This document shows positions 50,608 to 63,224 of a DNA stretch of 64,000 nt, in pieces (the stretch's first letter is position 1; each line of letters opens with the position of its first letter). Below the pieces are notes generated by a model. It did no database searches. It saw only the letters and a program-made list of their open reading frames with translations, and was not told where the DNA came from. A program made the translations under genes and the position numbers. The stretch comes from Tetrahymena thermophila SB210 (Eukaryota > Ciliophora > Oligohymenophorea > Hymenostomatida > Tetrahymenidae). Location: contig NW_002476481.1 of assembly GCF_000189635.1 (NCBI RefSeq), forward strand, positions 620,001 through 684,000. Reading direction: 5' to 3'.

Positions 50608-52716
50608 ATGAATCATAGAAATTCTAATTACAAGCTAAACAGATACAATAACAATAACAACAATAGTAATTCTTATCCAGCCTTCCGTTAGGACAATTAA
50701 AACCGTGGTGGCGGAGATAGAGGAAATTACAACTAAGGAGGATCAAACAATAATAACAGTTCTAATAGCAATAACAATCCTAATAACTACTACAATCATT
50801 AGAATCCAAGTGGTGGCAATAGCTATCAAAGCGGAAGTGGAAACCATGGCAATTATGGAGGTGAAACTTACTAAAATTCTGATAGACGTGGCGGAGATAA
50901 CAGAAGAGGAGGTGGATATGGCAATAAAGACAGATATGCTTCTTCAGGTGATAACTACCACGGTAGTCATGGAGGTAGTGGCACTAATAACCACCATGGA
51001 AACGGCGGCTATTAAAACAATAATAACAGCAGTTACAATTAAGGTGGATACAGTGGAAATAATCACAGTAGCGGAGGCAGCAGAGGTGGATATCATCATA
51101 ACGATAATAGAAGATAACACAACAACAACAACAATAATAATAGCAACAATAACAGCAACTTAAATAACTAGCGTGGAAGCGGTGGAAGTGGTAAAATGAG
51201 AGGAGATAGAAACTACGATAGAAGAAGATAAGACAGAAACAATAACAGATCTTCAAATCACTACTCTGGCGGTAATCAAGGAGGTTCTCATCATGGAGGA
51301 AATCACAGAAATAACGCAGGAGGTCACCACGGCGGACATGGTCATCACAACAATAGTGGACATAACAACCATCATCACCAATCTTCTTCTAATAATTAAG
51401 TTCAGAACTTCTACAATAATAATAAGGGATTCAATTAGTAGGAAAGAAAGAATTTAGAAACCTTCCATATCAGAGTCTTCCATAATTGGGTAAAGAGTGT
51501 TCTTATTCAGAAATATGGTGAGATATAGAGATCTATTGTCAAAGCAGAGAATGCCAAATTACCTGAAAATTATTTATACATTTTGGACTTGGCTTGTGGT
51601 AAGGGTGGTGACCACAAAAAGTGGTTAATGCATAGTCATGCTTGCTTTTACATTGGTGTTGATATTGCCATGGAAGCATTAAACTAAGCATACTAGAGAG
51701 CAATAATCACTTTAAACGAAATTAAATAAAACAGTCGCTATCATTCCAACATTAAATTCGGGTTCTTCTAAAAAGATTGTTCTTGTTCAAGCGAAGATTT
51801 TTGGAAGCACATTAACGCTCCTCCAAATAATGCACTCACTGCTGCTGAGAACGAAGCTTAAGGATCTGAATTGAAAGAAGATGGTAATGAGAAGAACGAA
51901 AATAAGCCAAATAATGAAGATTAAATGGATCTTGAAGGAGGAAATAAAAAAGAAAATGAAGAAACTAATTAAGATGAAGGCTAATCACCTAAAAAGGAAG
52001 AAAATAATGAAAAAGAATAAAATAAAGATAAAGAATAGTATGGTAAATATATGTTCGATGTTGTTTCCTGTTAAATGGCTATGCATTACATGCATGAAAG
52101 TGAAGAAAAAGTAAGAAATTTCTTAGATAATTGCACAAAAAGATTAAACGATTAAGGCTTCTTGCTTTTAACTTTCACAGACGGTAATGCTGTCTTAGAT
52201 ATTATGAAGAGCAAAGGTCAACCTACTCCTGAAGGTGGTACTATTTATTCAAGCAAACACTTCAGTATGAAATTTGATAATCCTGTTGAATAAATTGATC
52301 TCCAATAAAATCCTTATGGTAACAAATACGGATTCTACTTACAAGAGTCAGTTGGTTCTTAAGTCGAAGGAGTTATCAAATACGTTCCTGAATATCTAGT
52401 AAATGTTGACTTGTTCATTGAAACTGCAAAAGAATACTCCTTAGAAGTAAAGGAAAATAACCTTCTAACTGACTTCTACGAAAATAACAAGACTCCATTT
52501 GCTGACCTCTTAAAGTAAATGAAGGTAACTTACTCTCAAGAAGAAGAATAGAAAGATCCTTTCTCCTGGGAAGTTTCTCACTGCTACCGTGCCGTAGTAT
52601 TTTAGAAGGTCTTAGCTCAACCCAACAGATATTAGTTTGATAGATCCACTCGTGACAAATACTTACTCAAATATCCTGTCCAACTTAATTACTCTCCTAA
52701 GAAGAAAGAAGATTGA
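50608..52716 (+). CDS. RNMT: mRNA cap guanine-N7 methyltransferase
   Basis: Transfers a methyl group from S-adenosylmethionine to N7 of the guanosine cap of nascent mRNA; nuclear. Single-exon frame of 702 residues. Residues 1 to about 265 are low complexity, rich in Asn, Gly, His and Arg/Gly, with many TAA/TAG Gln codons. The catalytic domain starts with FHNWVKSVLIQKY (about 285) and has the AdoMet loop LDLACGKGGDHKKW at residues 326-339, IGVDIAMEAL, FDVVSCQMAMHYMHE (the conserved QFxxHY-type cap-pocket motif), GFLLLTFTDGNAVLDIM, and YGNKYGFYLQESV with VPEYLVNVDLF, all in the family order. An acidic Glu/Lys/Asn-rich insert of about 70 residues (407-477) separates the N-terminal half of the fold from the QMAMHY motif. 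The long RG/N-rich leader could bind RNA or drive condensation (inference). Convergent to the TOG gene. Confidence 0.95.
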
Positions 52717-54661
52717 AGAATATTCTATCCAAACACTAACATTTTTTATAAGGGCGAAAGAATTTTTCTTTGTAATCAATTAATTAACTATCTTTTGCCC
52801 TGAAAAACTATTATTAAATTTAATTCATCATATTGCTGAAAACAAAAAACTTGATAGATCATCATTGTATTTAGATTGACACAACTAAGCTTCTTAAGAA
52901 ATACATCCAAAATCCAACATTCATTCATTAATACAAACAAATATATAAATAAATACACGCTCTCCATAAACAAAAGAAATATTCAAACAGCAAAATCAAT
53001 AATCAATCAATCAAAACAAACAAACAAAAATGGTACACTAATTTATTTATTTAATTTATCATCATATCTCATATTTATTTATTTTTCTCCTAATCCCCCA
53101 TCAATTTTTTCAATTTATTTATAACTTAATTTCAAAAAAGGGATTAATGCTAGTTTGTTTGCTTACTTCTTTCAATTCGATAAATAATTTTTAATTGTAA
53201 ATGAATTTGCAAACAATCAGCCAATAAATAAATAAATAAATAAGTTAACAAATATGTCTATCTTAATATGAATTCACATATTTTTCTTAATTTTAATAAA
53301 TTTTTAATTAATAATATATTCATTCATTCATTACACTACAGTTTAGTGAATAAATAACTAACTCATTAAAAATAAAAGACAAAAAATTCAAAGAAGATTT
53401 AAACAAACACACACTCAAAATCAACTTCATAAGAGCGAAAGAGAAGAAGATATTACTTAAACTACTACTGTGTGTATCATCTATCACTCTACTTGTACCT
53501 ATCATTTCAAAAAGAATTATAAACAATTTGAAATATTTAAGAGCAGTGACAAAATAAAGAAGAAAGTAAGAGAAATCAAAGTAAGTTAGAAAGAATGTTT
53601 CAATCAAAGCAAGTTAGTTAAAAAGTAGAGAAGAATACGTAATATTTATCTATCTATCACCATCTTTTGTAAATAATCAATACATTAAATAAATTCATAA
53701 ATAAATAAATATTGAAATAAAAAGCATGTTTGAATAAGCCTATCAAAAATCAACCAAATAACCATTCATTCATCAATAGAACTACAAACTTTGATTGGTT
53801 GTTAAGATAAAGAATACATAAATGCATATAAAACTTAATACATACATACATAACTAAGTAATTAAGTAACTAACTAACTATAACTAAATACATAAGTAAA
53901 TAAATAAGCAAAAAGAATAGTCGTGTATCAATTCATCTTAGATATATTTGTGATGGTGTCAATCAATAAACCAATGAATCAATAATCATACAACAATTTT
54001 TTTAATATAAAAATAAGATTTTAATCATTCAATATTTAAATTTTCAATTTAATAGATTTAATTAATCCTTTTTCATTTCATCAATTTTCAATTTAAAAAA
54101 AAAAATAAATAAAATTTTAATTTTCATATCAGAATAAATCAAAGCAAAATCAATAAATTCCAACATATTTTATATGTAAAAGTAAAAATCACTACAAACT
54201 AACTCTTTTTTTTATATCTTTTTACATGTTCATTTTATATTTTTATAATAAAATTAAGAGAAATTGTATTTGTGAATATTTATATAATCATTTACTCAAA
54301 TTTATTTTAAGAGTGATGATGGTAAATCTTTTAGTGAAATTAATTAACTCTCTCTTTATCTGAATTACATGTAAACTAGAAAATCAGTTTTGTAAAGTTT
54401 TATTTTGTTAGTTTTTTTTGTTTGTTTTGTTAGGTGGGCAACAAAAAAACAAATAATCGTTATAATATGATAATATAAAAAGTATTTATTTATGACGAAT
54501 ATTATACAAGATAATTATTATAAATTTTAATATTAATTATGAAGTTAATAATATGATTAATTAATTTATTTTGAAAAATTATGCTTTAAATATTTATTTA
54601 TCTATATCAATTAGAGTATAAATTGGTATCTATTATTTTATCAATCTATCTATCTGTCTAT
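52717..54661. other. Intergenic region between convergent genes, microsatellite-rich
   Basis: About 1.9 kb with many short tandem runs: (AATA)n near 53223-53243, (CAAA)n near 53013-53027, and TACA/TAAC-type runs near 53840-53900. It holds the 3' flanks of two convergent genes. No gene or RNA family recognised. Confidence 0.65.
53223..53243. repeat. (AATA)n microsatellite
   Basis: Five consecutive AATA-type units. Similar tracts occur throughout the spacer DNA of this window. Confidence 0.85.
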
Positions 54662-57600
54662 TCATTCTATCATATCCATAATTTGTTATTTGTATGAAAC
54701 TAAAGGACCGATAAATAAATCTTCTTCTAATATTTCATAAACTTCTTTGACTAGCTTTTTTAAGGGTTGTCTAAGTTCTATTTTATTTTCTTGAAGCAGT
54801 TTTTGTATTGTCTTTGTTATGCTTTTATGGAATATATTTTATTTTCTTTTGGAAACTTCGTTACATATGTCTTTTTTTTTATTATTTAATAAGTATTAAA
54901 CATCATTTCAAAGATAAATAAATTACTTGCCAAATTGTCTATTATAATAGGTTTTGACTTTGGGTTAGCAAAAAGAGATCCATTATTCAAAGGTTCAAAT
55001 AAATATTAAGAATCAACATTTTCCATTATTGTTTATAATACCTCTTCTGCTTTTCTTTTAATTTGCATATTTTAAGATCCACAAGAACTAAATACACTGT
55101 TCATAACATTTTAAATGTTTATTTGTATTGAATCCTATTTTTAAATAAAATTATTTAGCAATTTGATTTTAAACAAAACTTAATTTGAATGCTGTGTGTA
55201 TTTGATTTTTTTATATTGATTTAAGATATAAATTAATAAATAAGATATTTATTTATTTATTATTGCAATTACTTGTAAAATAGGTATTAGCTATTAAAAT
55301 ACTTCTAAGCTTTTCACTTAAACTTTGATGTTCTAATCATTATTAAGTTTAGCAATACAATCCAAAAATTTAACATAACTTTTATGAGTACTTAACTCTT
55401 TAGGATATTCAGTTGCTATTTTTTCTAAATCATTTATGCTGTTTAGTCTAACATTCCAGTCTATTAATTAGAAAATAGTTTGTGAATAATTATTTTTATT
55501 ATAAAAATTGATTAATTACCACTGTTTTCGACATTTGAGAAATAAGTGGGTAAATTTTCAAATACATCAGGAGAACGCTAAATTCTACTTATTGAGGTAG
55601 ATTTTGTTGGTTTAGGTGCAATTAAATGAGGTGGCTACTGTTAAGAATAAGTCTTTGTTATGCGGATGTTTTCTGGTGAAATATTCATTTCTTATGTATT
55701 GTTGTTGTATGTTTCAATAAAATCGATGTTATTGTTGGAGCTTTGGCTTTATTATGAATACATTGTGCCTGTGTTCATATTATTTCTTGCTGTTTTTTAT
55801 AAAATAGATCTACTGTTTTTTCCATAAATACTGCTTGTTGAGCGGCCTGTGGCACCTAAAGTAGAGTCAAGTCCTCCTCTTGAAAAAGAATCTATTGCAC
55901 TGATAATTTTATTCACAGTGTTTTCATCTTTGGAGCGCATTAAAATTTATTGTATCTTCTTTTTTTCTATGCAGTTCATGCTGAGATTTTGTAGTGCTAC
56001 TTTTGCACAGTTTCTAACTTCAAGAGACCCATCAACTACAAAATTACCTATATTTTCTACAATCTTATCAAAATCTTTTAATTACTATAACTTTTCCTGG
56101 TGAACTAAGATAAGTGTGTCAAAACACTATAGAACATATTGCTTGGATTATGAAGATTTCATATTCAGTTAAAAGCAATTTGATAGTATTTTTTAAGGAG
56201 TGCAATTTGTACATAAGGAAATCAAAGCTTTTTTTACTTCTTCAAGGATAAAAACATTTGCATCCATGCCTTTTTTCATCAGTTTAGCAAATGTACCATC
56301 AATTTGTATTTCAACGTGCTTTTTTAATTTATATGCCATTTCTGATATAGTCATCATAGCATTTTTCGCTAAGCTTGATCTCAAATTATCGATCAACAAG
56401 TTTATCTAATTTAGTATTAAAATTTTACAAAAATCTATAATATACTCATTTCAAATTTACCTCTTTGAGTATGTTGGAAAAATTCACAGATCTAGCCAGT
56501 AATTCGTGATGGTACTTAATTAATCTCCTTATTGTATCAAGAGCATTAAATTATCTTTCCCAATCTCCGTTTTTCAACTCATTTAGAACAGTGTTAATTG
56601 CATTTTCAGGATTACGAAGAGGTTCAAGATCTTCCTCGCATGTGTAGTTATTACCTTCTCCTGTATTTATGCTAGATTTCATTGTCTTTTTGAGATTTGG
56701 GGATCCTGTATTAATATTGCTTGAGGTAGATTCTAACATCTATTTTATTTAAATTATTATTATTAATTCAAGAAGTTAATATTGATTCATTTTTGATGTA
56801 TTTTTATTTAAAAAATTTATTTAATAAATTACTCACATTGTACGATTTATTTCTGTCAGAGTTGGCAGTTGAATTAGTCCTTTTATCCATTTAATTCTGT
56901 TGTTCAAGAGCAACTTCAAAAGTACTTTTTTAACTCTTTTGTGCACTACTGAATTTTGCTGGAGGAGGTCTCTTCTCAAATGGATTTCCTAAATAGTCTA
57001 AGCAGTCTTTTTCAAAGTTATTTGTCTGTTTCTTAATAGAATCTGGTTAATTGGGTGTTTGTTAAATACTGCTACCAACTGATGTGCTCTCTTCCATTGC
57101 TGAGTAACTTTATTGGTTGCTACCGCTGCTATATCTACCTCCTTTTGTGTCTAGTAAATTGTATGTATTTATTTTAAAATCATTTTCACTACTATTTTTC
57201 GTTGCTTAAGTTTGCTTTCTAGGAATATCAGGAGACTTTTTTTTAATTGATTAGTAAATTTAAGTTTATACTTTGTATTCTAATTTATATGATAGCTTAT
57301 TATAATTTTTACCAAGACAAACAAATCTGAAGTAAATTTTATATTCAAGTTAAATTATTAAATTAAAATTTAAGTAATTTATAAAAAATACAATCATTAA
57401 ATAAGTTTTAATAAGCTTATTTAATGTAAAATTATTTTAAAATATAAAAATTTCTATAAAATAATTCCTATTTAAAACTTTCAAATAAAAATGCTTATTG
57501 ATTCTTGGATTAATTTAAACAAACCACAATAAAATTAGTTTTTAACTTGATTAAAATAGACAAAAAGATAAAATATTTTTTTAAAAAATCAAATTTAATT

Positions 57601-60600
57601 ATAACAAATTACTATGAACTATCTATTAATTGATCTGTTGAGGCTACTTGGATTAGCTGAAGATGGAAGATATTTGTTTTCTTCAGATTTCTCATTTTTC
57701 TTTATGTTTGCAAAACTAAAATGCATATTAGATTCAGGATCGAGATACGAATAACTTGAATAGTCAATTCCTCTATTTAAATTTCCACTCTTATCAAGTC
57801 TATTATGAACTAATTAAATAACATAAAAATAATAAAATTAAACTTAAGGAATTTCTTAAATAGTATTTACTCTAAGAGCTCTACACTTGAGGCCTAATAG
57901 CTCTTTGTATTTTAATCTCTTGCTCTTTTGTCAAATTTTATTGGAGGAATTGTGTAAATAAATTTTAATCATTTATAGTGGAACTCAACGAGATGAAACA
58001 ATCTAAGCACTTTGATTTTATTTTATCTTTAGGATCGTCAATAAGCGGATTTAACTCTTTCACAACCCTTTACCAATCAAAGCTGCATTTTTTAGATTTT
58101 TTAATATTTCTTTTTGGCAGTCTACTATTATATTAAAGATTTTCATCTGAGTTGATTTGCTCTTTGTCATCAATTCCATTCTCGTTTTCTTAGCTGCCAT
58201 TATTATGAAAATCTTTGATTAAAATCTCTAATAAAGTTAAACTGTCCTCTTTAAATTAAACACTTTTTGATTTTATATTTTTGACTATCTCATAAATCCA
58301 TTCATTTTCATCAAATTTCTAAGTTTTTATTGAAATTTATTTTAATCTTCATTAAATTTGTTTAAGTAAGTAAATAAAATTAATTGCAAAAAACTACCTC
58401 AAAGTGCTTTATAATTATTTTTTATGCCAATTATCTGATTGCTATTTTACTATCTCCCAACTTTTCAATGATGGAAGAGCTAATAATTTTAAATATTTTA
58501 TCTTCTTAGCATTTCTTAAGTCCAATTATAGCAAATATTATATTCATAGAAGTAACTTAAACTTTAAAGTTGCTATCACTTGTTAAATCTAACACTAAAT
58601 CTAAAAAGTCTTCTAATTACTCTTCAATTCCAGATAAATCATCAGCATCTTAGATATTTTTTTCCAATTCTTCAACAGCTTAAGCTTTTGCCTTTATTAA
58701 AAATTTACAATAAACTTTTAATCTTTATTTTTAATCAATAAATAAACTTTTAATCTTTATTTTAAATCAATAAGCTATTTCTCTTTTTTGTTGAAAAATA
58801 GATATTAAAACTAAGTTAAAATAATATCAAATTATTAATTAAATAAGCACATATCATTGAAAGCCCTATAAAAATCTTTACTATAATTTGTAAAAATATC
58901 CTAGCAAAATATTAAAATATTTATTTTTTTTTGGAGTTTAATCTAATCAGGTTTTTCATGATTATAGTAAAGAAAATTAATAGAACTTGTAGCAACTGAC
59001 TTATTTAATAATTTGTTTGAATTATCTGCATTAATTGAATTTTAAATAAAATAAAAAACATCATACTCTCCAATCCTTTTAACTTTTGAGATCTTAGTAG
59101 TGTTTGTCATTTAGTATTCCAAAATGATATGTTAGTACGTTTTCTGATTATAGAATGAATCCCTCAGATTTAACTTAAAATCCATTTGGTTTAATTTGAA
59201 GTTCGTTTTGCTAACTCAATTTATGCAGAGAGCCTATATTGTTATGTGAATTAACTTTGTATCTATTGTTTTATTCTTCTATTTCTTCTTGTTCCTTTAG
59301 TGGCTTCTTTTATTAGATCTCATTATTTTTTTAAGTCTAGCTCAGGAGGTCAGAAAATATTTAATCATTGCTATGAGTACCATTTTTTTATGCAGAATTT
59401 TATTGATTATTTTAAATATTTTAAGTATTATTCATTGTTGTATTTAAAATTTGCAATTATTATTGTTAGCTTTACTATTCATTTTCTTTTTTGTGTTTTG
59501 TTAATATAATGCTTGAATTTTCTATTTCCTCTGGAAGCAGACCTAATATTAAATGCTTTTCTGCTATTTACTTTATTATTTTCATTTATGAAATATCTAA
59601 TTTGGTGACAGCTAATCGCATTTCATCTCTCTTGCTAAGCGAAACTAATGCCTTAATTGATTATTAAAATTTTAAATTTGATTAATTTTTAAATGTGTGG
59701 AAGATATTTGTTTGTTTATTTTGAGTAAACTAAATTTAATTTGATTTGAAGAATTAAGCATTCAATGAATCATTTGTCTTTCAGTTAATAAAATTTGCTT
59801 TATTTCCATTGAATTATATGTTTACCCATTTAATATTTCACTTAATTCTATCATAATTATGCTAATCTGCAAAAAAATTATGTACTTTTAGCTTTCAAAT
59901 TTCATTGATGCTAATTTAAAGCTAAGTCTAAATTCTATTTTAAAACAAAGATTTTTTAAATTGAATATTAATTTATGTATCTATTATCTATTTGTTAATT
60001 CAAGTGGCTGTTTTGTTATTTTTAACTTAATATTTCTTTGATTGTGCTCTGTTTGTAATTTAATTCAAATTATCAAAGTAAATATATTTTACTATTTTGC
60101 AATTTACAATGAATGCATAATTACTGTATAAATATTTTAGTAGTAATTAAATATGTCATCAAACTGAAACAAATATGCTTAATTCTCCAAACTTTCTCTT
60201 TATTTTTTAATAATTCTTTAAACGTGAAATGCTTACATGATCGGCTGCTTTCTAAACATTTGTGTGGGATGCATTTTGCCATACTTGCAGGAGTTCTGCT
60301 ATTACTTTGAAAATTTCCTTTGAATTCCAGTCAATTGCTCTCGCTTCAGTAATTATTATTCCTTAAAAAGAGTTGATGCTTTTTTGCTTTATAGTTTACT
60401 AATTAATTTTAAAACAAGATTTTTTACTTCATTTTAGCTAATAAAAATGTAATTTTATTTTCTATTTAATTTTTTACATTATTGGAGCTGAATCCTGAAC
60501 TCAAAAATGCCCTTAAAACACTATTTAAATCATTAAACTTTTTAACCCAACTAAGTAAAAACATATGGGAATACTTTCTGGTTTAAGCATCTGAATCACC

Positions 60601-60882
60601 TAAATTAATAACAATTTATTTTATATCTTCTTCAAATGATGCTTTTTCACGAGGTTCTGCTATAGATAAAAAATCTGTGTATATTTGTGTTGGTTTTAAG
60701 GCAGTTTCACTTACTTTGAGATTCGATCTCAATATTTCCAACACTGAATTTTTGTATTCTTTTAATTAATTGATGGGAAACTATGATAATTGCTAGAGTA
60801 AATCGTTTATTCTATGATAATTATGCTCGTCTACATCATCAAACTCTTCTAATAATTATTGTAATTCTCCTTCTTCAGCCAT
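54662..60882 (-). CDS. TOGARAM: TOG-array microtubule-binding protein, crescerin/TOGARAM-like
   Basis: TOG domains are HEAT-repeat arrays that bind tubulin; crescerin/TOGARAM proteins carry four and act in cilia. N-terminal exon 60882-60478 (MAEEGELQQLLEEFDDVDEH). A second HEAT block near 58680-58395 includes IIEKLGDSKIAIRQLAQKII, typical of a TOG helix pair. After a Ser/Asn-rich linker, the block at about 56660-56190 reads NPENAINTVLNELKNGDWER, then INLLIDNLRSSLAKNAMMTI and FILEEVKKALISLCTNCTPQ, which closely follow the C-terminal TOG domains of TOGARAM1. A last HEAT block (DWNVRLNSINDLEKIATEYP) ends at TGA 54662. A stop at 57589 would split this into two genes, but an intron 57612-57236 joins the halves in phase 0 and restores the 2+2 TOG layout, so one gene is preferred. 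At least ten introns; the second exon boundary (near 60390) is unresolved. Confidence 0.8.
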
Positions 60883-63224
60883 GCACTTAATATTTGTACG
60901 CTACTTTATTTTTGAATGCTAATTTTAATTATTATTTAATGATTTGGAGACTGATTCTCCTCTTTTTACTGATTTTTGTAAACTTCTATCTAATTTTTTT
61001 GTTCACTTACTTAATAAATGAAATATAACTATCTTCTTACCTAAAATATAATGCAAAAGCAATTCAATATTCATCAAGTAATAATTTTTAAGAAGAAAAT
61101 TAAGACTTTATTGTTATAAATAGATTATCATCTTGCAAATTAATTCACTTTCTACTACTCCATTCACTGAAACATGAATGAATTAATACAAAGTATTTAA
61201 TCCTATTTCTTTATATCATTATTATGAAACATTTATTTTTAAATCTCTCTAAATCATGCTAGAAAAAGGCAAAAACTAAGTAAATCGTAACTTACTTAGG
61301 ATTCTAATCCAACTATCAAACTTAATACATATCTTATTTATTTTATAAAAAAATAATACCCTAATTTTATATCTTTCTAATTCCTATCTAAAAAATGAAT
61401 CTATTTACTTGCAAATCCAATTAAGCTATATTTGGGTATTTTATAGAGAAAATTAAATATAATTAATTGAATCGTAAAAATAAACTATCAATCTATCTAG
61501 CTATATCAGACATATAAATTAGATCTTTCTCTGAATACTAAAATTATCAAATCTATTTTATTTAATTTATAGCATATAAATAAATTTTATTCAAAAATTA
61601 TTTAAATTGCTTCTATTTATTTCTATTTTAAACTTACAAAAAAATAAAAAATTAAATAAATTCATACAAAATAATACTTTTTTTTAAAAAAGCCACAAAA
61701 AAATATTTTAAAATTGTAAAATTATTTAATCCAAAAATAATTACCTTTCAAAAGCTATTTGAAAAACACAAAACAAAATAACCATTGATTCCTATTAAAA
61801 TTATTGCATATAAATTAAATCATAGAATTATCTAAACTATAAAAATGTGATTATTCGATAATTTATTCATTTATATAATAGAAATTACTAAAAAAAGAAG
61901 AAAATTAATAAATAAATAATGATATTTCTACAAATTAAAATTTATCTAATCTCTTTAAAATAAATTCTAAAATAAACCAAAATTTAATTTGATTAAAATC
62001 AATCATATAAAAGGATCTTTAAAACTATTTTAAACAAGAATAAATAAATTTTATTTCAATAAAAAAATTATGCTTTAAATTAAAACATTAATCAAATAAT
62101 AATCTGTCATTCATTATTGATTCTTTGTATCAAACCGCAGTAGCTGTATTTCTAAGCAAAACTTCAATATTATTATGAAAATTTAATCAGATTTAAGCAA
62201 ATTTTTTTTAAAATAAAAAATAAATTTAGTTTTTAGAAAAACTATTGAAACAATAAATTATGGATAATTTCATAAATGATCCATCTACAATATAATAAAG
62301 ATATATTTTTGAAATTTAGTAATAATAAAAACTCGTGTAACTTAAACTGATGAGTAATTGATACTATTTTTTATTATATTTATTAATTATAAACTATAAT
62401 AATAATGGTTGAAGAAGATAGCAAAGATTAAAATGTTTTTATTTATAAGCTTTTCTTCATGAATAATTAAAACCCAATGGATTATGTTAAAAATCAGAAT
62501 TTTATAATTTTATATAAAAAAAGCAAAATAATTATAAAAAATTTATAAGTACATCAAGCCAAAATGAAAATAAAAATGCAAGCTATATAGACAATTAAGA
62601 TTTAATTTTATTTACAAAAATATATATTTTGTATGTTAGTTAATGTAATTTTACTTTATTTTATATTTTGGTGTATTTATTTTATTATTTAGGTTTCTTT
62701 CTTTAAATTTAATTTTTCAGTTAAACTTTTTTTTTTTTTAATTTTCTTTTTTTTTTCTTATTTTTTCTTAATTTTTTAATGTGTTAATTTTATTTGGAGA
62801 TATTTAAGATATTAATTGAGTTTTTATATGAAAAGGATTAGAAAGCTAGAGTTAGAAGTTATAATTGAAAAGAGAGAAATATGACGAGGTGTTGAGGTTT
62901 ACTGTTGAATTGCATGTTTAAAATAATTTTGAAAATGTGCATTTGCATTTATTTGTATGAGGGAAAAAAATTTTATTTTGAAATCGCAGTGCCATTTGCT
63001 ATTTTATCTGTGAAAAAACCTTTTAAATGTGTTTCAAGGATTAAAAACTGTTATTGGTGAGTTTAACGAAATAGTCTAGTTAAAAGCGAGGGTCTTTTGA
63101 AAAGAATCGCAAGAGATTTGAGAGATTAGACTTATATTCGTTAACCCAATCGAGTATTTAAAAACTATTTTTATAATTAGTTATTTCACATGTTAATAGC
63201 TAAACCACCGAAATAGTTAAACTA
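60883..63224. other. Intergenic, divergent promoter region
   Basis: About 2.3 kb between a minus-strand and a plus-strand gene. It includes poly-T runs near 62725-62775 and a doubtful hydrophobic frame at 62405-62884 that I rejected. The segment 62885-63224 has more mixed composition and may be 5' leader of the next gene. Confidence 0.6.

Noticed and set aside
50705..51256. Open frames over the Asn/Gly-rich region in other frames and on the minus strand (Thr/Ile-rich and Cys/Tyr-rich).
   Set aside because: Shadows of the low-complexity leader of the cap methyltransferase; the real frame is confirmed by the downstream catalytic motifs.
57397..57589. Two separate TOG genes, with a stop at 57589 and a new start at 57397.
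   Set aside because: The putative new N terminus is translated A/T-rich spacer. One phase-0 intron joins both halves into a standard four-TOG layout.
62405..62884. A 159-codon ciliate-code frame beginning MVEEDSKDQN, loosely like a 14-3-3 N terminus.
   Set aside because: After about 30 residues it turns into Phe/Ile/Leu runs caused by poly-T DNA, and no splice-consistent continuation to a 14-3-3 core was found. A chance open frame is more likely.
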